Assembly: GCF_030503875.2 (NCBI RefSeq)
Contig: NZ_CP129968.2
Coordinates: 1,576,001-1,640,000, forward strand
Length of the DNA stretch: 64,000 bases
DNA from: Marivirga arenosa
GTDB lineage: Bacteria > Bacteroidota > Bacteroidia > Cytophagales > Cyclobacteriaceae
Direction of reading: 5' to 3'
Shown: in pieces, positions 45,408 through 54,805 of the stretch
Position numbering within the stretch: position 1 is the first letter of the stretch
How the letters are laid out: each line of letters starts with the position of its first letter
The notes under the pieces: model-generated
What the model saw: the letters and a program-made list of their open reading frames with translations, nothing else
The model's database searches: none
What the model was told of the DNA's origin: nothing
Made by a program: the position numbers and the translations under genes

Positions 45408-45717
45408 TATTGCTGGTTACATCTAGAAGATGCAAGTAAGTTATGATCGGTTGCGTGGGTAGTTGATAATTTTTAGAAATTTAGTGTTTTTTTACATGAT
45501 AATTAAATGTAATCGTTCAAAAAGCTTTCTTATTTGGTTTATAGGCCTATTTTGAATATTGTATTGACACAATTTTTTTTTATTAACTTTTATCATCAAG
45601 GTGATTTAGGACGGATTTTTATTCTCCGGTTTTAATCTTTATAAGTCATTCATGTAATTCTAATATATATTTTGATATGAATTAATTAGATTGATATCAA
45701 AATTAAAATTTCTCACT
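45408..45717. other. 310-base divergent spacer, no gene
   Basis: Lies between the ECF sigma gene (minus) and the tricorn-like protease (plus). No credible open frame. It holds a 10-base palindrome ATAGGCCTAT (45541-45550), a weak inverted repeat ATTGT-N6-ACAAT (45558-45573), a poly-T run and another 10-base palindrome TTGATATCAA (45691-45700). Promoters for both genes must be here but no box matches the consensus well. Confidence 0.5.
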
Positions 45718-48700
45718 ATGAAGAAACTTACATTAATTCTAGCGCTAGCTTTAATTACCTATCATGGCTTTAGCCAAGGTACAATGTTGTTAAGGCAACC
45801 CACTATTTCCAACGAACATGTAGTATATGTTTACGCCAATGATCTTTGGAAAGCTCCCATATCAGGTGGGGATGCCATCAGATTAACCACCAATGAAGGT
45901 TATGAATCATCCCCTCATTTTTCTGATGATGGAAAGTGGATTGCATTTAGCGCCCAATATGATGGTAATACTGATGTATATGTGATGCCTGCTGAGGGGG
46001 GTTCTCCTAAAAGACTAACTTTCCACCCTGATTCTGATTATGTTCAAGGCTGGTCACCAGAAGGGGACATAATATTTAGAACTGGAAGACAGGCGCATCC
46101 TACTAAAACATCACAGTTATATACAGTAAAAGCAGAAGGTAGCTTTCCTCAACCCTTAATTGATATAAGAGCTGCATATGGAGAAGTATCAGCTGATGGA
46201 AAGCATTTAGCCTATACTCCAATAACTTCTTGGGATCCAGAGTGGAGGAATTATCGTGGTGGCCAGGCAATGCCTATTTGGATTCTGAATTTGGAATCAA
46301 AAGAATTAGTACGAACCCCCCAAAAAGATAAAGAAAGACATTTAGATCCAGTTTGGGTAGGAAATAAAGTGTATTATCTATCTGAAAGAGATTACGTTAG
46401 TAATATTTGGAGTTTTGATATTTCCTCTCAGGAAGAAGAACAAATTACATTTCATAAGAAATTTGATATTAAAAGTTTAGATGCTTTTGGAGATCAGATT
46501 GTGTACGAACAAGGTGGATATCTTCATTTACTTAATACTGCTGATAAAAGCACAAAACAGTTGGAAATCAATGTAGCAGGAGATTTAAATTTCAGCCGTG
46601 AAAGATGGGAAGATGTAAATGCGAATAATGTTACAAATCCGAATTTATCGCCTAATGGAAAGAGAGCGATATTCGAATATAGAGGTGATATTTTTACATT
46701 TCCTAAAGAGGAGGGGAGTTGGAGAAACATCACACAAAGCAGTGGTATTGCTGATAGATTTCCTATTTGGTCGCCAAAAGGAGATAAAATCGCATGGTTT
46801 TCAGATGAAAGCGGAGAATATCAATTGGTAGTAGCTTCTCAATTTGGAGAGAATAAGAAATCGTATCCTTTAAAGAATCCTACTTTCTATTTCACACCAG
46901 ACTGGTCTCCGGATGGAAAGCATATTAGTTATACCGATACCGATTATAACTTATGGTATATCAATATAGAAAATGGAGCTGTTAAGAAAGTAGATACAGA
47001 TGGATATGCTCATCCTAATAGGACAATGAATCCTAATTGGTCTCCTGACAGTAGGTACATTGCTTATGAAAAGCAGCAGGATAGTCATTTTAAAGCGATT
47101 TTTATTTATGATATTCAAACTGGTAAAGCAACACAGGTTTCGGATCCTTTAGCAGATGCAACCTCACCTGTATGGGATCAATCTGGAGATTATCTTTATT
47201 TCTTAGCAAGCACAGATTACGGTCTAAATTCTGGCTGGTTAGATATGAGTTCTTATGACCCATCTATTACAAGAAGCCTTTATGCTGTAGTACTTTCCAC
47301 AAATGGGACAGCACCTAATCTTCCTGAAAGCGATGAAGAGGATGCTAAAGCTTCAACAGATGAAAAGGATGATAAAGAAGACAAGGATGAATCAAAAGCC
47401 ATTCAAATAGATTTTAATACTATTCAAGAAAGAGTTGTCGCCTTAAAATTAGATGCTCGTAATTATCAATTTATTAAATCTGCTCAGGCTCACAGCTTAT
47501 ATATAGCGGAGTCTATTCCTAATCAAAGAGGTTTGAAAGTACATAGCTATGATGTGAAAAAGGAAAAAGCGGATGATTTTGCTGAGGGAATAAGCCAGAT
47601 GGTATTATCAAAAGATGGTCAGCATACCTTATTTCAGCAAAATGGTAGCTGGAGTATTACTTCAACCAAAGGAAAAGCTAAACCAGATGATAAAATTTCA
47701 GTATCTGCGTCCATGAAAGTTAATCCTAAGGCAGAATATGCACAAATTTTCAAAGAAGGATGGAGATTTATGCGTGACTTCCTGTATGTAGATAATGTAC
47801 ATGGTGCACCTTGGGATAAGGTATATAGTTGGTATCAACCATGGGTGAAATATGTGAATCATAGAACAGATTTAAATTATTTAGTTGATATTTTGAGTGG
47901 TGAAGTTGCTATTGGTCATTCCTATGTTTCAGGTGGAGATATGCCAGATTTAGACAGAATACCTGTTGGCCTGCTTGGAGCTGATTATGAAATAGCAAAT
48001 GGATATTATCGCATAAAAAAAATATATGATGGAGAGCATTGGAATCCTGATATAGAATCGCCTCTCGGGTTGACAGGTCAAAATATTAATGTAGGAGATT
48101 ATATAGTGGAAGTGAACGGTAGAAGGTTAACAGCAAATGATAATATTTATGATCTTTTTGCTCAGACTTCTGGTAGAGTGGTTTCTTTAATGGTAAATGA
48201 TAATGCTTCAATGTCTGGAGCTAGGAGAGTATATGTGAAACCAGTATCTAGTGAATATAGATTAAGATATATTGATTGGGTTGAGGGGAATAGAAGAAAA
48301 GTAGATGAAATGTCAAATGGGAAACTGGCGTATGTATATATTCCAAATACGAGCGGTCCTGGATTTACTAGTTTTAACAGATATTATTTTGCTCAGCAAG
48401 ACAAAAAAGGAGTAGTCTTAGATGAAAGAAATAATGGAGGAGGTTCTGCTGCAGATTATATGATTGATATCTTAACTAGAGAACCTATTGGTTATTTTAA
48501 TAGTAAAGCAGGAGATAATCGTCCGTGGACTTCACCAATTGCAGGTATTTGGGGACCTAAGGTGATGATTATTAATGAAAGAGCAGGCTCAGGTGGTGAT
48601 TTACTTCCTTATATGTTTAAGAAAAAAGACATTGGTCCATTGGTTGGAACTCGCACATGGGGAGGATTAGTAGGGACATGGGATACACCTCGATTTATTG

Positions 48701-48954
48701 ATGGAGGTAGAATGGTAGCGCCAAGAGGAGGTTTTTATGATACTGATGGAGAATGGGCAGTAGAAGGCGAAGGTATAGCTCCAGATGTTGAAGTGATTGA
48801 CGACCCTAAAATGGCATTAGAAGGTAGAGATGCACAATTAGAAAAAGCAGTGGAGCAAGCATTAAAACTATTGGAAACGGAAGAGTTTAATATGAAGGCA
48901 GAACCGGAAGCACCGGTTAGATGGAAACGACCAGAAGGCTGGGATAAAGATTGA
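45718..48954 (+). CDS. tricorn-like S41 protease
   Basis: An exported 1078-residue relative of tricorn protease. The signal peptide MKKLTLILALALITYHGFSQ at 45718 is the likely start; the frame itself is open from a TTG at 45691. Order: a six- or seven-blade WD40/TolB-like propeller (to about residue 330, repeating D-G-K-x-I-A-F), a second propeller to about 560, an acidic linker (DDKEDKDESK), then a C1 helical domain with NVHGAPWDKVY, a PDZ domain near 775-850, and the S41 core. Ser958 in NERAGSGGDLLPY is the predicted nucleophile, and EGEGIAPDVEV carries the late acidic residue. It is a periplasmic peptidase that trims peptides. The propellers may select the substrates. Confidence 0.92.
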   Translation: MKKLTLILALALITYHGFSQGTMLLRQPTISNEHVVYVYANDLWKAPISGGDAIRLTTNEGYESSPHFSDDGKWIAFSAQYDGNTDVYVMPAEGGSPKRLTFHPDSDYVQGWSPEGDIIFRTGRQAHPTKTSQLYTVKAEGSFPQPLIDIRAAYGEVSADGKHLAYTPITSWDPEWRNYRGGQAMPIWILNLESKELVRTPQKDKERHLDPVWVGNKVYYLSERDYVSNIWSFDISSQEEEQITFHKKFDIKSLDAFGDQIVYEQGGYLHLLNTADKSTKQLEINVAGDLNFSRERWEDVNANNVTNPNLSPNGKRAIFEYRGDIFTFPKEEGSWRNITQSSGIADRFPIWSPKGDKIAWFSDESGEYQLVVASQFGENKKSYPLKNPTFYFTPDWSPDGKHISYTDTDYNLWYINIENGAVKKVDTDGYAHPNRTMNPNWSPDSRYIAYEKQQDSHFKAIFIYDIQTGKATQVSDPLADATSPVWDQSGDYLYFLASTDYGLNSGWLDMSSYDPSITRSLYAVVLSTNGTAPNLPESDEEDAKASTDEKDDKEDKDESKAIQIDFNTIQERVVALKLDARNYQFIKSAQAHSLYIAESIPNQRGLKVHSYDVKKEKADDFAEGISQMVLSKDGQHTLFQQNGSWSITSTKGKAKPDDKISVSASMKVNPKAEYAQIFKEGWRFMRDFLYVDNVHGAPWDKVYSWYQPWVKYVNHRTDLNYLVDILSGEVAIGHSYVSGGDMPDLDRIPVGLLGADYEIANGYYRIKKIYDGEHWNPDIESPLGLTGQNINVGDYIVEVNGRRLTANDNIYDLFAQTSGRVVSLMVNDNASMSGARRVYVKPVSSEYRLRYIDWVEGNRRKVDEMSNGKLAYVYIPNTSGPGFTSFNRYYFAQQDKKGVVLDERNNGGGSAADYMIDILTREPIGYFNSKAGDNRPWTSPIAGIWGPKVMIINERAGSGGDLLPYMFKKKDIGPLVGTRTWGGLVGTWDTPRFIDGGRMVAPRGGFYDTDGEWAVEGEGIAPDVEVIDDPKMALEGRDAQLEKAVEQALKLLETEEFNMKAEPEAPVRWKRPEGWDKD

Positions 48955-48974
48955 TAAGCATATTTAAATTCAAC

Positions 48975-49009
48975 AAAAGAGCATTAGATAATCTGATGCT
49001 CTTTTTTTT
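48975..49009 (+). terminator. terminator of the tricorn-like gene
   Basis: AAAAGAGCAT (48975-48984) pairs with ATGCTCTTTT (48996-49005), followed by more T. Confidence 0.9.
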
Positions 49010-49129
49010 GTGGCAATTTCACCGGATGAATTCCGCTGTTCACCTAGTTTTTTCATGCTACAGCCTAGAATGATTTACAATAAGTAATCATTTACTCTAT
49101 TATTGTATCGAACTTAAATCTTAATATAG

Positions 49130-49864
49130 ATGGAAAATAGAAATCGGTATTCAGGAAAGAATAACTTCTCCTTTGGTTTTATTCTACTCTTCATTGGTAG
49201 TGTTTTATTATTAGATAGACTTGATGTTATTAGCTTTAGCTGGGTCTTTAGTTGGCCGTTTATCATGATTGGCTTTGGTGTATTTTTACTAATACGGCAT
49301 GAGGGAAAGAATTTATTTGGTGTATTTCTAATCCTCTTTGGGACCTTCTTTTATCTCAGAAGAGAAAATTGGATACCCGATGAATATTATGAATTTATAT
49401 TACCAATTGGGATAATAGCAGTTGGTCTGTATTTGATTTTGAATAGGCGATCTAAAGGTTCTTCGGATGAATTCTCTGATGAGGAAAAAAAAAGCTTTGA
49501 ATCATCAGATCCTCAAATAGTGAATAGTGATTATATCAAAGCTGAATCAGTATTTGCAGGATTACAAAGAAGGTTAATAACTAAAGACTTTAAAGGTGGT
49601 AAAATTACTACAGCTTTTGGAGGTGCAGATATTGACTTGTCGAAGGCTGAAATAAAGGATAAAGCGGTCTTAGATGTTGAAGTTATTTTTGGAGGTTTAA
49701 AATTAATTATTCCACCTCATTGGGAAGTTCAAGCAGATGTAAGTAATGTCTTTTCTGGCATAGAAGATAAAAGAGCGTTTCCTTCTATTAATGAAAGTGA
49801 TAAAAAAACACTTTATATTAAGGGCTCAGTTAGTTTTGGCGGACTCCAATTTAAATCTTATTAA
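49130..49864 (+). CDS. LiaF-like membrane protein
   Basis: A 244-residue protein. Residues 10-105 hold four hydrophobic helices (DUF5668-like: SFGFILLFIGSVLLLDRL, WPFIMIGFGVFLLI). The C-terminal half, from about 135, is a LiaF/VraT-type domain with repeated FGG motifs (TTAFGGADIDLS, VIFGGLKLIIP, VSFGGLQFKSY), probably a right-handed beta helix. In Firmicutes LiaF inhibits the LiaRS cell-envelope stress system. Here it starts a unit with a LytS-type kinase 7 bases later and a LytTR regulator, so a comparable sensing role is plausible. Confidence 0.87.
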   Translation: MENRNRYSGKNNFSFGFILLFIGSVLLLDRLDVISFSWVFSWPFIMIGFGVFLLIRHEGKNLFGVFLILFGTFFYLRRENWIPDEYYEFILPIGIIAVGLYLILNRRSKGSSDEFSDEEKKSFESSDPQIVNSDYIKAESVFAGLQRRLITKDFKGGKITTAFGGADIDLSKAEIKDKAVLDVEVIFGGLKLIIPPHWEVQADVSNVFSGIEDKRAFPSINESDKKTLYIKGSVSFGGLQFKSY

Positions 49865-49871
49865 ATAAATT

Positions 49872-50912
49872 ATGATAATTAGTTTTCTTCATCAGCGGAA
49901 TAATGCATGGCTTAAACTAATTATCATATTTCTATTATTATTGTCACTTTGCACGTTACTTTTCATGTATTATGGGCAAAGTTTATGGGCATCTTTAATT
50001 GATAATTCCATATTCAGTTTATTGCTTTTTTCAGCATTTATCATTTTAGAAAATGTATTTAAGAACTATATACCTACAGCTAAAAACCGCATATTAGTTT
50101 ACATTATTCCACTTGTAATTTCTATTGCTATATTGTTTTTGGGAGATTTCATACTTCAAAAATTTGCTATTTCTTCAGAAATAAATCAGGATTTTTTGGA
50201 TCAAGTATTTGTTTTAAGAGCCTTTATAATTTCTATAATTTTAGTTTTTTACACAGTTTTAATTAACATAAATGCTAAAATAAAAGAACAGAAAGAGATT
50301 GAAGAAAGAGAAAATAAGATTCAGCAATTAGCGAAAGAATCAGAATTATATCAGCTAAAACAGCAATTACAGCCTCATTTTTTATTCAATAGTTTGAATT
50401 CTATTAGTGCCTTAATTAATCAAAAACCAGAAAAGGCGCGAGAAATGACTTTACAGCTTTCTGACTTTTTGCGAAACACAATTAAGAAAGAAGCCAATAA
50501 TTGGATTACTGCGGAAGAGGAATTGAAATTTTTAAAATTATTCACTGATATAGAAAATGTCCGCTTTGGTCATAGGTTAGCAATAAAGTTTCAATTCAAT
50601 GATGAGCTTATGGAAATGAAACTTCCTCATTTATTGATTCAGCCTATATTAGAAAATGCTATTAAGCATAGTTTGTATACTCTAGAAAATGATGTTGAAA
50701 TCAATGTTTTATTTGATCAATATCAAAATAATTTAAGAGTAAGGATTACAAATCCATATGATTCAAAAGTTGGACAGGCAAAAGGAAGTGGATTTGGACT
50801 TGATGCAGTTAATAGAAGGCTTTTCCTTATTTTTGGCAGATATGATTTATTAAAAATTACAGATCAAGATCAGACCTTTATGGTAGATTTAACTATCCCT
50901 CAACAAAAATGA
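49872..50912 (+). CDS. LytS-type sensor histidine kinase
   Basis: A 346-residue membrane kinase of the His_kinase (PF06580) class. Four N-terminal helices (residues about 12-130), a short coiled coil (KIKEQKEIEERENKIQQ), then the phosphoacceptor histidine in LQPHFLFNSLNS and the ATPase N box in LIQPILENAIKHSL. The G box (GSGFGLDAVNRR) is close to the end. It lies between the LiaF-like gene and its regulator, with a 4-base overlap into the latter. Confidence 0.93.
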   Translation: MIISFLHQRNNAWLKLIIIFLLLLSLCTLLFMYYGQSLWASLIDNSIFSLLLFSAFIILENVFKNYIPTAKNRILVYIIPLVISIAILFLGDFILQKFAISSEINQDFLDQVFVLRAFIISIILVFYTVLININAKIKEQKEIEERENKIQQLAKESELYQLKQQLQPHFLFNSLNSISALINQKPEKAREMTLQLSDFLRNTIKKEANNWITAEEELKFLKLFTDIENVRFGHRLAIKFQFNDELMEMKLPHLLIQPILENAIKHSLYTLENDVEINVLFDQYQNNLRVRITNPYDSKVGQAKGSGFGLDAVNRRLFLIFGRYDLLKITDQDQTFMVDLTIPQQK

Positions 50913-51643
50913 AAAGAACCATAATTATTGATGATGAACCACTTGCAGTTAGCCTTGTAGAGGAATATCTACAAAAGCATACTGATTTTGAAATAGTAAA
51001 AACCTGTAATAATGGTTTTGAAGGAATAAAAGCCATTCATGAGTATAATCCAGATTTAATATTTTTGGATGTTCAAATGCCAAAAATTAATGGTTTTGAG
51101 ATGCTTGAATTACTAGATGAAGTTCCTTCAGTAATTTTCACTACAGCCTTTGATGAGTATGCTTTAAAAGCCTTTGAAGTTCATGCTGTTGATTATTTAT
51201 TAAAACCATTTTCACAAGACCGTTTTGATTCTGCATTAAATAAGTATAAAGAAGCGAATCACGCAAAAAATATTTCTAAGCTGATAGAGGATGAAAATCT
51301 ACTCCAGAAAGAATTCCTTAATCGAATAGTGCTAAAGGAAAAAAATGATATTAAAATCATTCCTGTTGAGGAGTTAATATTTTTGGAGGCTAATGATGAC
51401 TATGTAAATATTAACACTAATGACGGGAAGTTTTTAAAGAATAAGACCTTAAGCTATTTTGAGAATAGTCTTGATCATAAAGTCTTTGTTCGAGTTCATC
51501 GCTCTTATATTGTAAAGGTAGCTGAAATCACTAAAATTGAGCATTATAAAAAGGATAGTTATATCGTGATTTTAAAATCAGGTGAGCAAATTCCAGTCAG
51601 TAAAACAGGTTACCCAAAACTAAAAAATGCTTTAGGGTTATAA
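50909..51643 (+). CDS. LytTR-family response regulator
   Basis: A 244-residue response regulator. The receiver domain has the acidic pair DDE at residues 8-10, the phosphorylated Asp54 in LIFLDVQMP and the conserved Lys in YLLKPFS. The C-terminal LytTR DNA-binding domain starts near residue 140 (IVLKEKNDIKIIPVEEL) and includes FVRVHRSYIVKV. It is the partner of the LytS-type kinase translated just before it. Targets are likely envelope genes; the operon itself may be one. Confidence 0.94.
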   Translation: MKRTIIIDDEPLAVSLVEEYLQKHTDFEIVKTCNNGFEGIKAIHEYNPDLIFLDVQMPKINGFEMLELLDEVPSVIFTTAFDEYALKAFEVHAVDYLLKPFSQDRFDSALNKYKEANHAKNISKLIEDENLLQKEFLNRIVLKEKNDIKIIPVEELIFLEANDDYVNINTNDGKFLKNKTLSYFENSLDHKVFVRVHRSYIVKVAEITKIEHYKKDSYIVILKSGEQIPVSKTGYPKLKNALGL

Positions 51644-51646
51644 AAG

Positions 51647-51672
51647 AGGCCATGTTTATATACATGGCCTTT
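51647..51672. terminator. hairpin between convergent genes
   Basis: AGGCCATGT (51647-51655) pairs with ACATGGCCT (51662-51670). The T tail is short on the plus strand. Serves the LytTR operon. Confidence 0.75.
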
Positions 51673-51693
51673 CTGATTAGAATAGAATTAAAC

Positions 51694-53103
51694 TTATAAA
51701 AGTGTAGTTGGGCATATATATTCAGATACAGGTATTTCTGTTTCCTTAATAGCTTTAAAGCCTCCCCTTACATCTTCAAAATTATCATAACCTCTTGCTT
51801 TCAGTATAGAGGCCGCAAGCATACTTCTATATCCTCCTTCACAATGCAAAATAAATTCTTGATCTTTAGGGATTTCTGCTAAATGCTGATTAATTTGATT
51901 TAAAGGGATGTTTTCAGCTCCAATTATATGTTCTGAATCAAATTCACTTTTCTTTCTTACATCAAAAATAATCGGTGAATTATTCATTCTTCCTGCTAAA
52001 TCTTTAGCATCAATTCTATGAATAGTATCTATTTCTTTATGTGCGTACTTCCAATTGTTAAAGCCTCTGTCTAAATAGCCAATAGTATTGTCATATCCCA
52101 CTCTAGATAATCTGATCATGGCTTCCTCTTCTTTGCCTTCTTCCGTCACTAAAAGAATTTTTTGTTTGATATCAGGAATCATTTCACCTACCCACATAGC
52201 AAAGTTTCCATCTAAACCTATATTTATGCTGTTAGGTATAAAGCCTTTTGCAAATTCTTCAGCATCTCTTGTGTCCAAAACTAATGCTCCGGTTTCATTT
52301 GCAGCTGCTTCAAAAGCCCCTGGGCTGAGAGGATGTTTAGCTTTTTCCATTACCGTATCAATGCTTTCATATCCTTTGATATTCATCAAAACATTTTTTG
52401 GAAAATAGCCTGGAGGAGCGGTCAGGCCAGTCAATAGTTTTTCTATAAACTCTTCCTTGCTCATCGATTGTAGGGCATAATTTGTTTCTTTCTGATGACC
52501 TAATGTGTCTGTTGTTTCTTTACTCATCATTTTACCGCAAGCACTTCCTGCTCCATGATTAGGATAAACTATCAACTTATCGTCCAATGGTAAGATTTTA
52601 TTATGAAGAGAATCATATAATAATCCAGCAAGTTTTTCTTCAGTTAAATCTTCTATTACATGCTGTGCTAAATCAGGTCTACCTACATCGCCAATAAATA
52701 AGGTGTCACCAGTAATGATACCGTGATCTCTACCTTTTTCATCAATTAATAGATAAGTAGTACTTTCCATTGTATGACCTGGAGTATGTAATACTTTTAC
52801 TTTATAATTACCTACAGTAAATAAATCATTGTCGGCTGCTACAATTGCTTCAAATTCTGGTTTTGCGGTAGGACCATAAACAATTTTAGCTCCAGTTTTC
52901 TTTGCCAAATCTAAGTGACCACTCACAAAATCTGCATGAAAATGAGTTTCAAATACGTATTTAATTTTTGCTTTATCCTTATTTGCTCTGTCAATATAAG
53001 GTTGCACTTCTCTTAAAGGATCAAAGATTGCAGCTTCTCCATTGTTTTCTATATAGTAGGCTGCATGTGCTAGACATCCGGTGTAAATTTGTTCGACTTT
53101 CAT
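51694..53103 (-). CDS. metallo-beta-lactamase-fold enzyme with two rhodanese domains
   Basis: A 469-residue cytosolic protein. The N-terminal MBL domain is of the persulfide dioxygenase (ETHE1-like) group: HFHADFVSGH at residues 54-63, HTPGHTMEST and ITGDTLFIGDVGRPDL. Two rhodanese domains follow. The first (about 270-350) has no cysteine at its loop (LLVTEEGKEEE) and should be inactive; the second (about 370-455) has the active FILHCEGGYRS. It ends in EYICPTTLL. Role: sulfane sulfur oxidation or transfer from persulfides. A spacer with an AATGAT/AATCATT dyad lies upstream. Confidence 0.92.
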   Translation of the reverse strand: MKVEQIYTGCLAHAAYYIENNGEAAIFDPLREVQPYIDRANKDKAKIKYVFETHFHADFVSGHLDLAKKTGAKIVYGPTAKPEFEAIVAADNDLFTVGNYKVKVLHTPGHTMESTTYLLIDEKGRDHGIITGDTLFIGDVGRPDLAQHVIEDLTEEKLAGLLYDSLHNKILPLDDKLIVYPNHGAGSACGKMMSKETTDTLGHQKETNYALQSMSKEEFIEKLLTGLTAPPGYFPKNVLMNIKGYESIDTVMEKAKHPLSPGAFEAAANETGALVLDTRDAEEFAKGFIPNSINIGLDGNFAMWVGEMIPDIKQKILLVTEEGKEEEAMIRLSRVGYDNTIGYLDRGFNNWKYAHKEIDTIHRIDAKDLAGRMNNSPIIFDVRKKSEFDSEHIIGAENIPLNQINQHLAEIPKDQEFILHCEGGYRSMLAASILKARGYDNFEDVRGGFKAIKETEIPVSEYICPTTLL

Positions 53104-53185
53104 AGCTCAATAAAAATTTAGTTTATACAATTTTACGAGCTGTAAATCAGTCAGTTAGTAACTTTGGTAACCTTTCTTCAATACA

Positions 53186-53213
53186 ATGATGAGAATCATT
53201 TTGAATAATGATT
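53186..53213. promoter_or_regulatory. AATGAT/AATCATT multi-site dyad
   Basis: ATGAT-GAGA-ATCAT (53186-53199) is a perfect inverted repeat, and AATCATT-N6-AATGATT (53194-53213) overlaps it. Three half-sites of one type in 28 bases look like an operator. It lies 83 bases or more upstream of the rhodanese-MBL gene start. The AATGAT/ATCATT core resembles Fur-type sites but does not match the 19-base Fur box well. Confidence 0.42.
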
Positions 53214-53265
53214 TATGTCATAAAAACCGTTAATTTAGAAAAAAATGGCAAAGAAATTTTACTTA

Positions 53266-54645
53266 CTAAATGCCAGTGAATAATTCAAAAGATTCTAGAT
53301 AATCGGGAATGAAAATATTTTTATGACCACTTTGTTCAAGCTCATTTTTCAAATGCTTCATAGCTTCCAATTCACCATGGACGATAAAGGTAAATTTTAA
53401 TGCATTTGTAAATGATTCATACCATCTGATTAATTCCAGTTGATCAGCATGGGCTGATAAACCATCTATTTTTGTGTAATGACATTTGATGGATTTTTCT
53501 TCTCCGTAAATTTTCACGCTTTCCTTACCCTCTAAAATATCTCTACCTCTAGTGCCTACTGCCTGAAATCCAACCATTAGTAATAAATCATTTTCATTGC
53601 CTAAGCGATTAAACAAATGGTGAAGAATTCTACCCCCAGTAAGCATTCCACTAGCGGAAATAATAATGGCTCTATTTTTTAATTCATTAAGTAGTTTGGA
53701 TTGCTGATGTTCCTGTACATAATGAAAGTTTTTAAAATTAAAGATCTCTTTATCCTTTAACTTATGGCGATCACTATATTTTTCATAGAGATTGGTCACG
53801 CTGATCGCCATTGGACTGTCAATGTAAACTGGGATATGCGGAATCTGGCCGGTTCTCATTAACTCATACAAGTAAAATAATAGATTTTGAGTTCGACCTA
53901 CTGTAAATGCAGGGATCAAAATGACACCATCATTTAAATGATATAAAATATTCTGTTTTAACTCATCCTGAACTTTAGAAACTTCATTTATTCGGTCTCC
54001 ATAAGTGGATTCCATAAATAATACATCTGCATTTTTGAAATGAGTAGGAGGATTTAATATGGGGTCAGAATCTCTTCCGAGATCTCCACTGAAAAGAAGA
54101 GTCTTTTCTTGGTTTTCACCTTTCAAAATAATTTTTACTGATGCAGCACCTAAAATATGTCCTGCTGGATAAAATATAATTTGAACCTTATCATTAAGGT
54201 CGAAGGGTCTTTCGATCTTTTGGGGAACCAAGGTCTTTAATGCCGCTTCAGCATCTTTTTGATCATACAAGGCTAATGGGTTTTTGTGCTTAGAAAAGCC
54301 TTTTTTCTTAGCGTACTCTGCTTCCTCTTCCTGAAGTTTGGCTGAATCTAACCACATAATTTCAAGAAGGTCAGCTGTTGCATCTGTACAATATACTTTT
54401 TTATTGTATCCTTGTTTAATCATTCTTGGAACGTAGCCAGAATGATCTAAATGTGCATGTGTGAGAACAATTGCATCTACTTCTTCTACATTAATGGGGA
54501 AATCATCCCAATTTCGCAATCGAAGGGTTTTTAAGCCTTGAAAAAGTCCACAATCAACTAATACTTTAAAATCATCTATTTCTAACAGAAATTTTGATCC
54601 TGTTACGGATTGTGCGCCACCCAAAAATTTTACTCTTACGTCCAT
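53266..54645 (-). CDS. MBL-fold beta-CASP RNA-processing-type hydrolase
   Basis: A 459-residue enzyme of the beta-CASP group. The metal site THAHLDHSG places His63, His65, Asp67 and His68; PAGHILGA and LLFSGDLGRD give the next ligands; the beta-CASP domain is in the middle (IPAFTVGRTQNLLFYLYEL, YIDSPMA, ISASGMLTGGR) and HADQ in GLSAHADQ is the late motif. Members are RNA nucleases related to CPSF-73; bacterial copies are often called MBL-fold RNA metabolism proteins. Monocistronic. Confidence 0.92.
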   Translation of the reverse strand: MDVRVKFLGGAQSVTGSKFLLEIDDFKVLVDCGLFQGLKTLRLRNWDDFPINVEEVDAIVLTHAHLDHSGYVPRMIKQGYNKKVYCTDATADLLEIMWLDSAKLQEEEAEYAKKKGFSKHKNPLALYDQKDAEAALKTLVPQKIERPFDLNDKVQIIFYPAGHILGAASVKIILKGENQEKTLLFSGDLGRDSDPILNPPTHFKNADVLFMESTYGDRINEVSKVQDELKQNILYHLNDGVILIPAFTVGRTQNLLFYLYELMRTGQIPHIPVYIDSPMAISVTNLYEKYSDRHKLKDKEIFNFKNFHYVQEHQQSKLLNELKNRAIIISASGMLTGGRILHHLFNRLGNENDLLLMVGFQAVGTRGRDILEGKESVKIYGEEKSIKCHYTKIDGLSAHADQLELIRWYESFTNALKFTFIVHGELEAMKHLKNELEQSGHKNIFIPDYLESFELFTGI

Positions 54646-54756
54646 ATTGATCTACTTATGTAGCATTTAACACTAGCAAACTATCAATTTAAAAGTAAAA
54701 CTTGTATGAAATGAATGATTATTTTGAAAATATTATGAGCTAAGGGTGGAGGAGTG

Positions 54757-54797
54757 AAAAAACAAACTCATGTCAGACTGAATTGCTGACATGAGTT
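54757..54797 (-). terminator. terminator of the PadR-PspC operon
   Basis: AACTCATGTCAG (54765-54776) pairs perfectly with CTGACATGAGTT (54786-54797); read on the minus strand a T-rich tract (complement of 54757-54764) follows. Confidence 0.9.
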
Positions 54798-54805
54798 CAA
54801 TTTTA

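Noticed and set aside
45541..45550. Palindrome ATAGGCCTAT upstream of the ECF sigma gene
   Set aside because: Short and single, with no promoter element at a fitting distance.
45691..45700. Palindrome TTGATATCAA, also present at 6195-6204 before the GH3 gene
   Set aside because: Ten-base AT-rich palindromes occur by chance at this composition and the surroundings differ; not enough for a shared operator.
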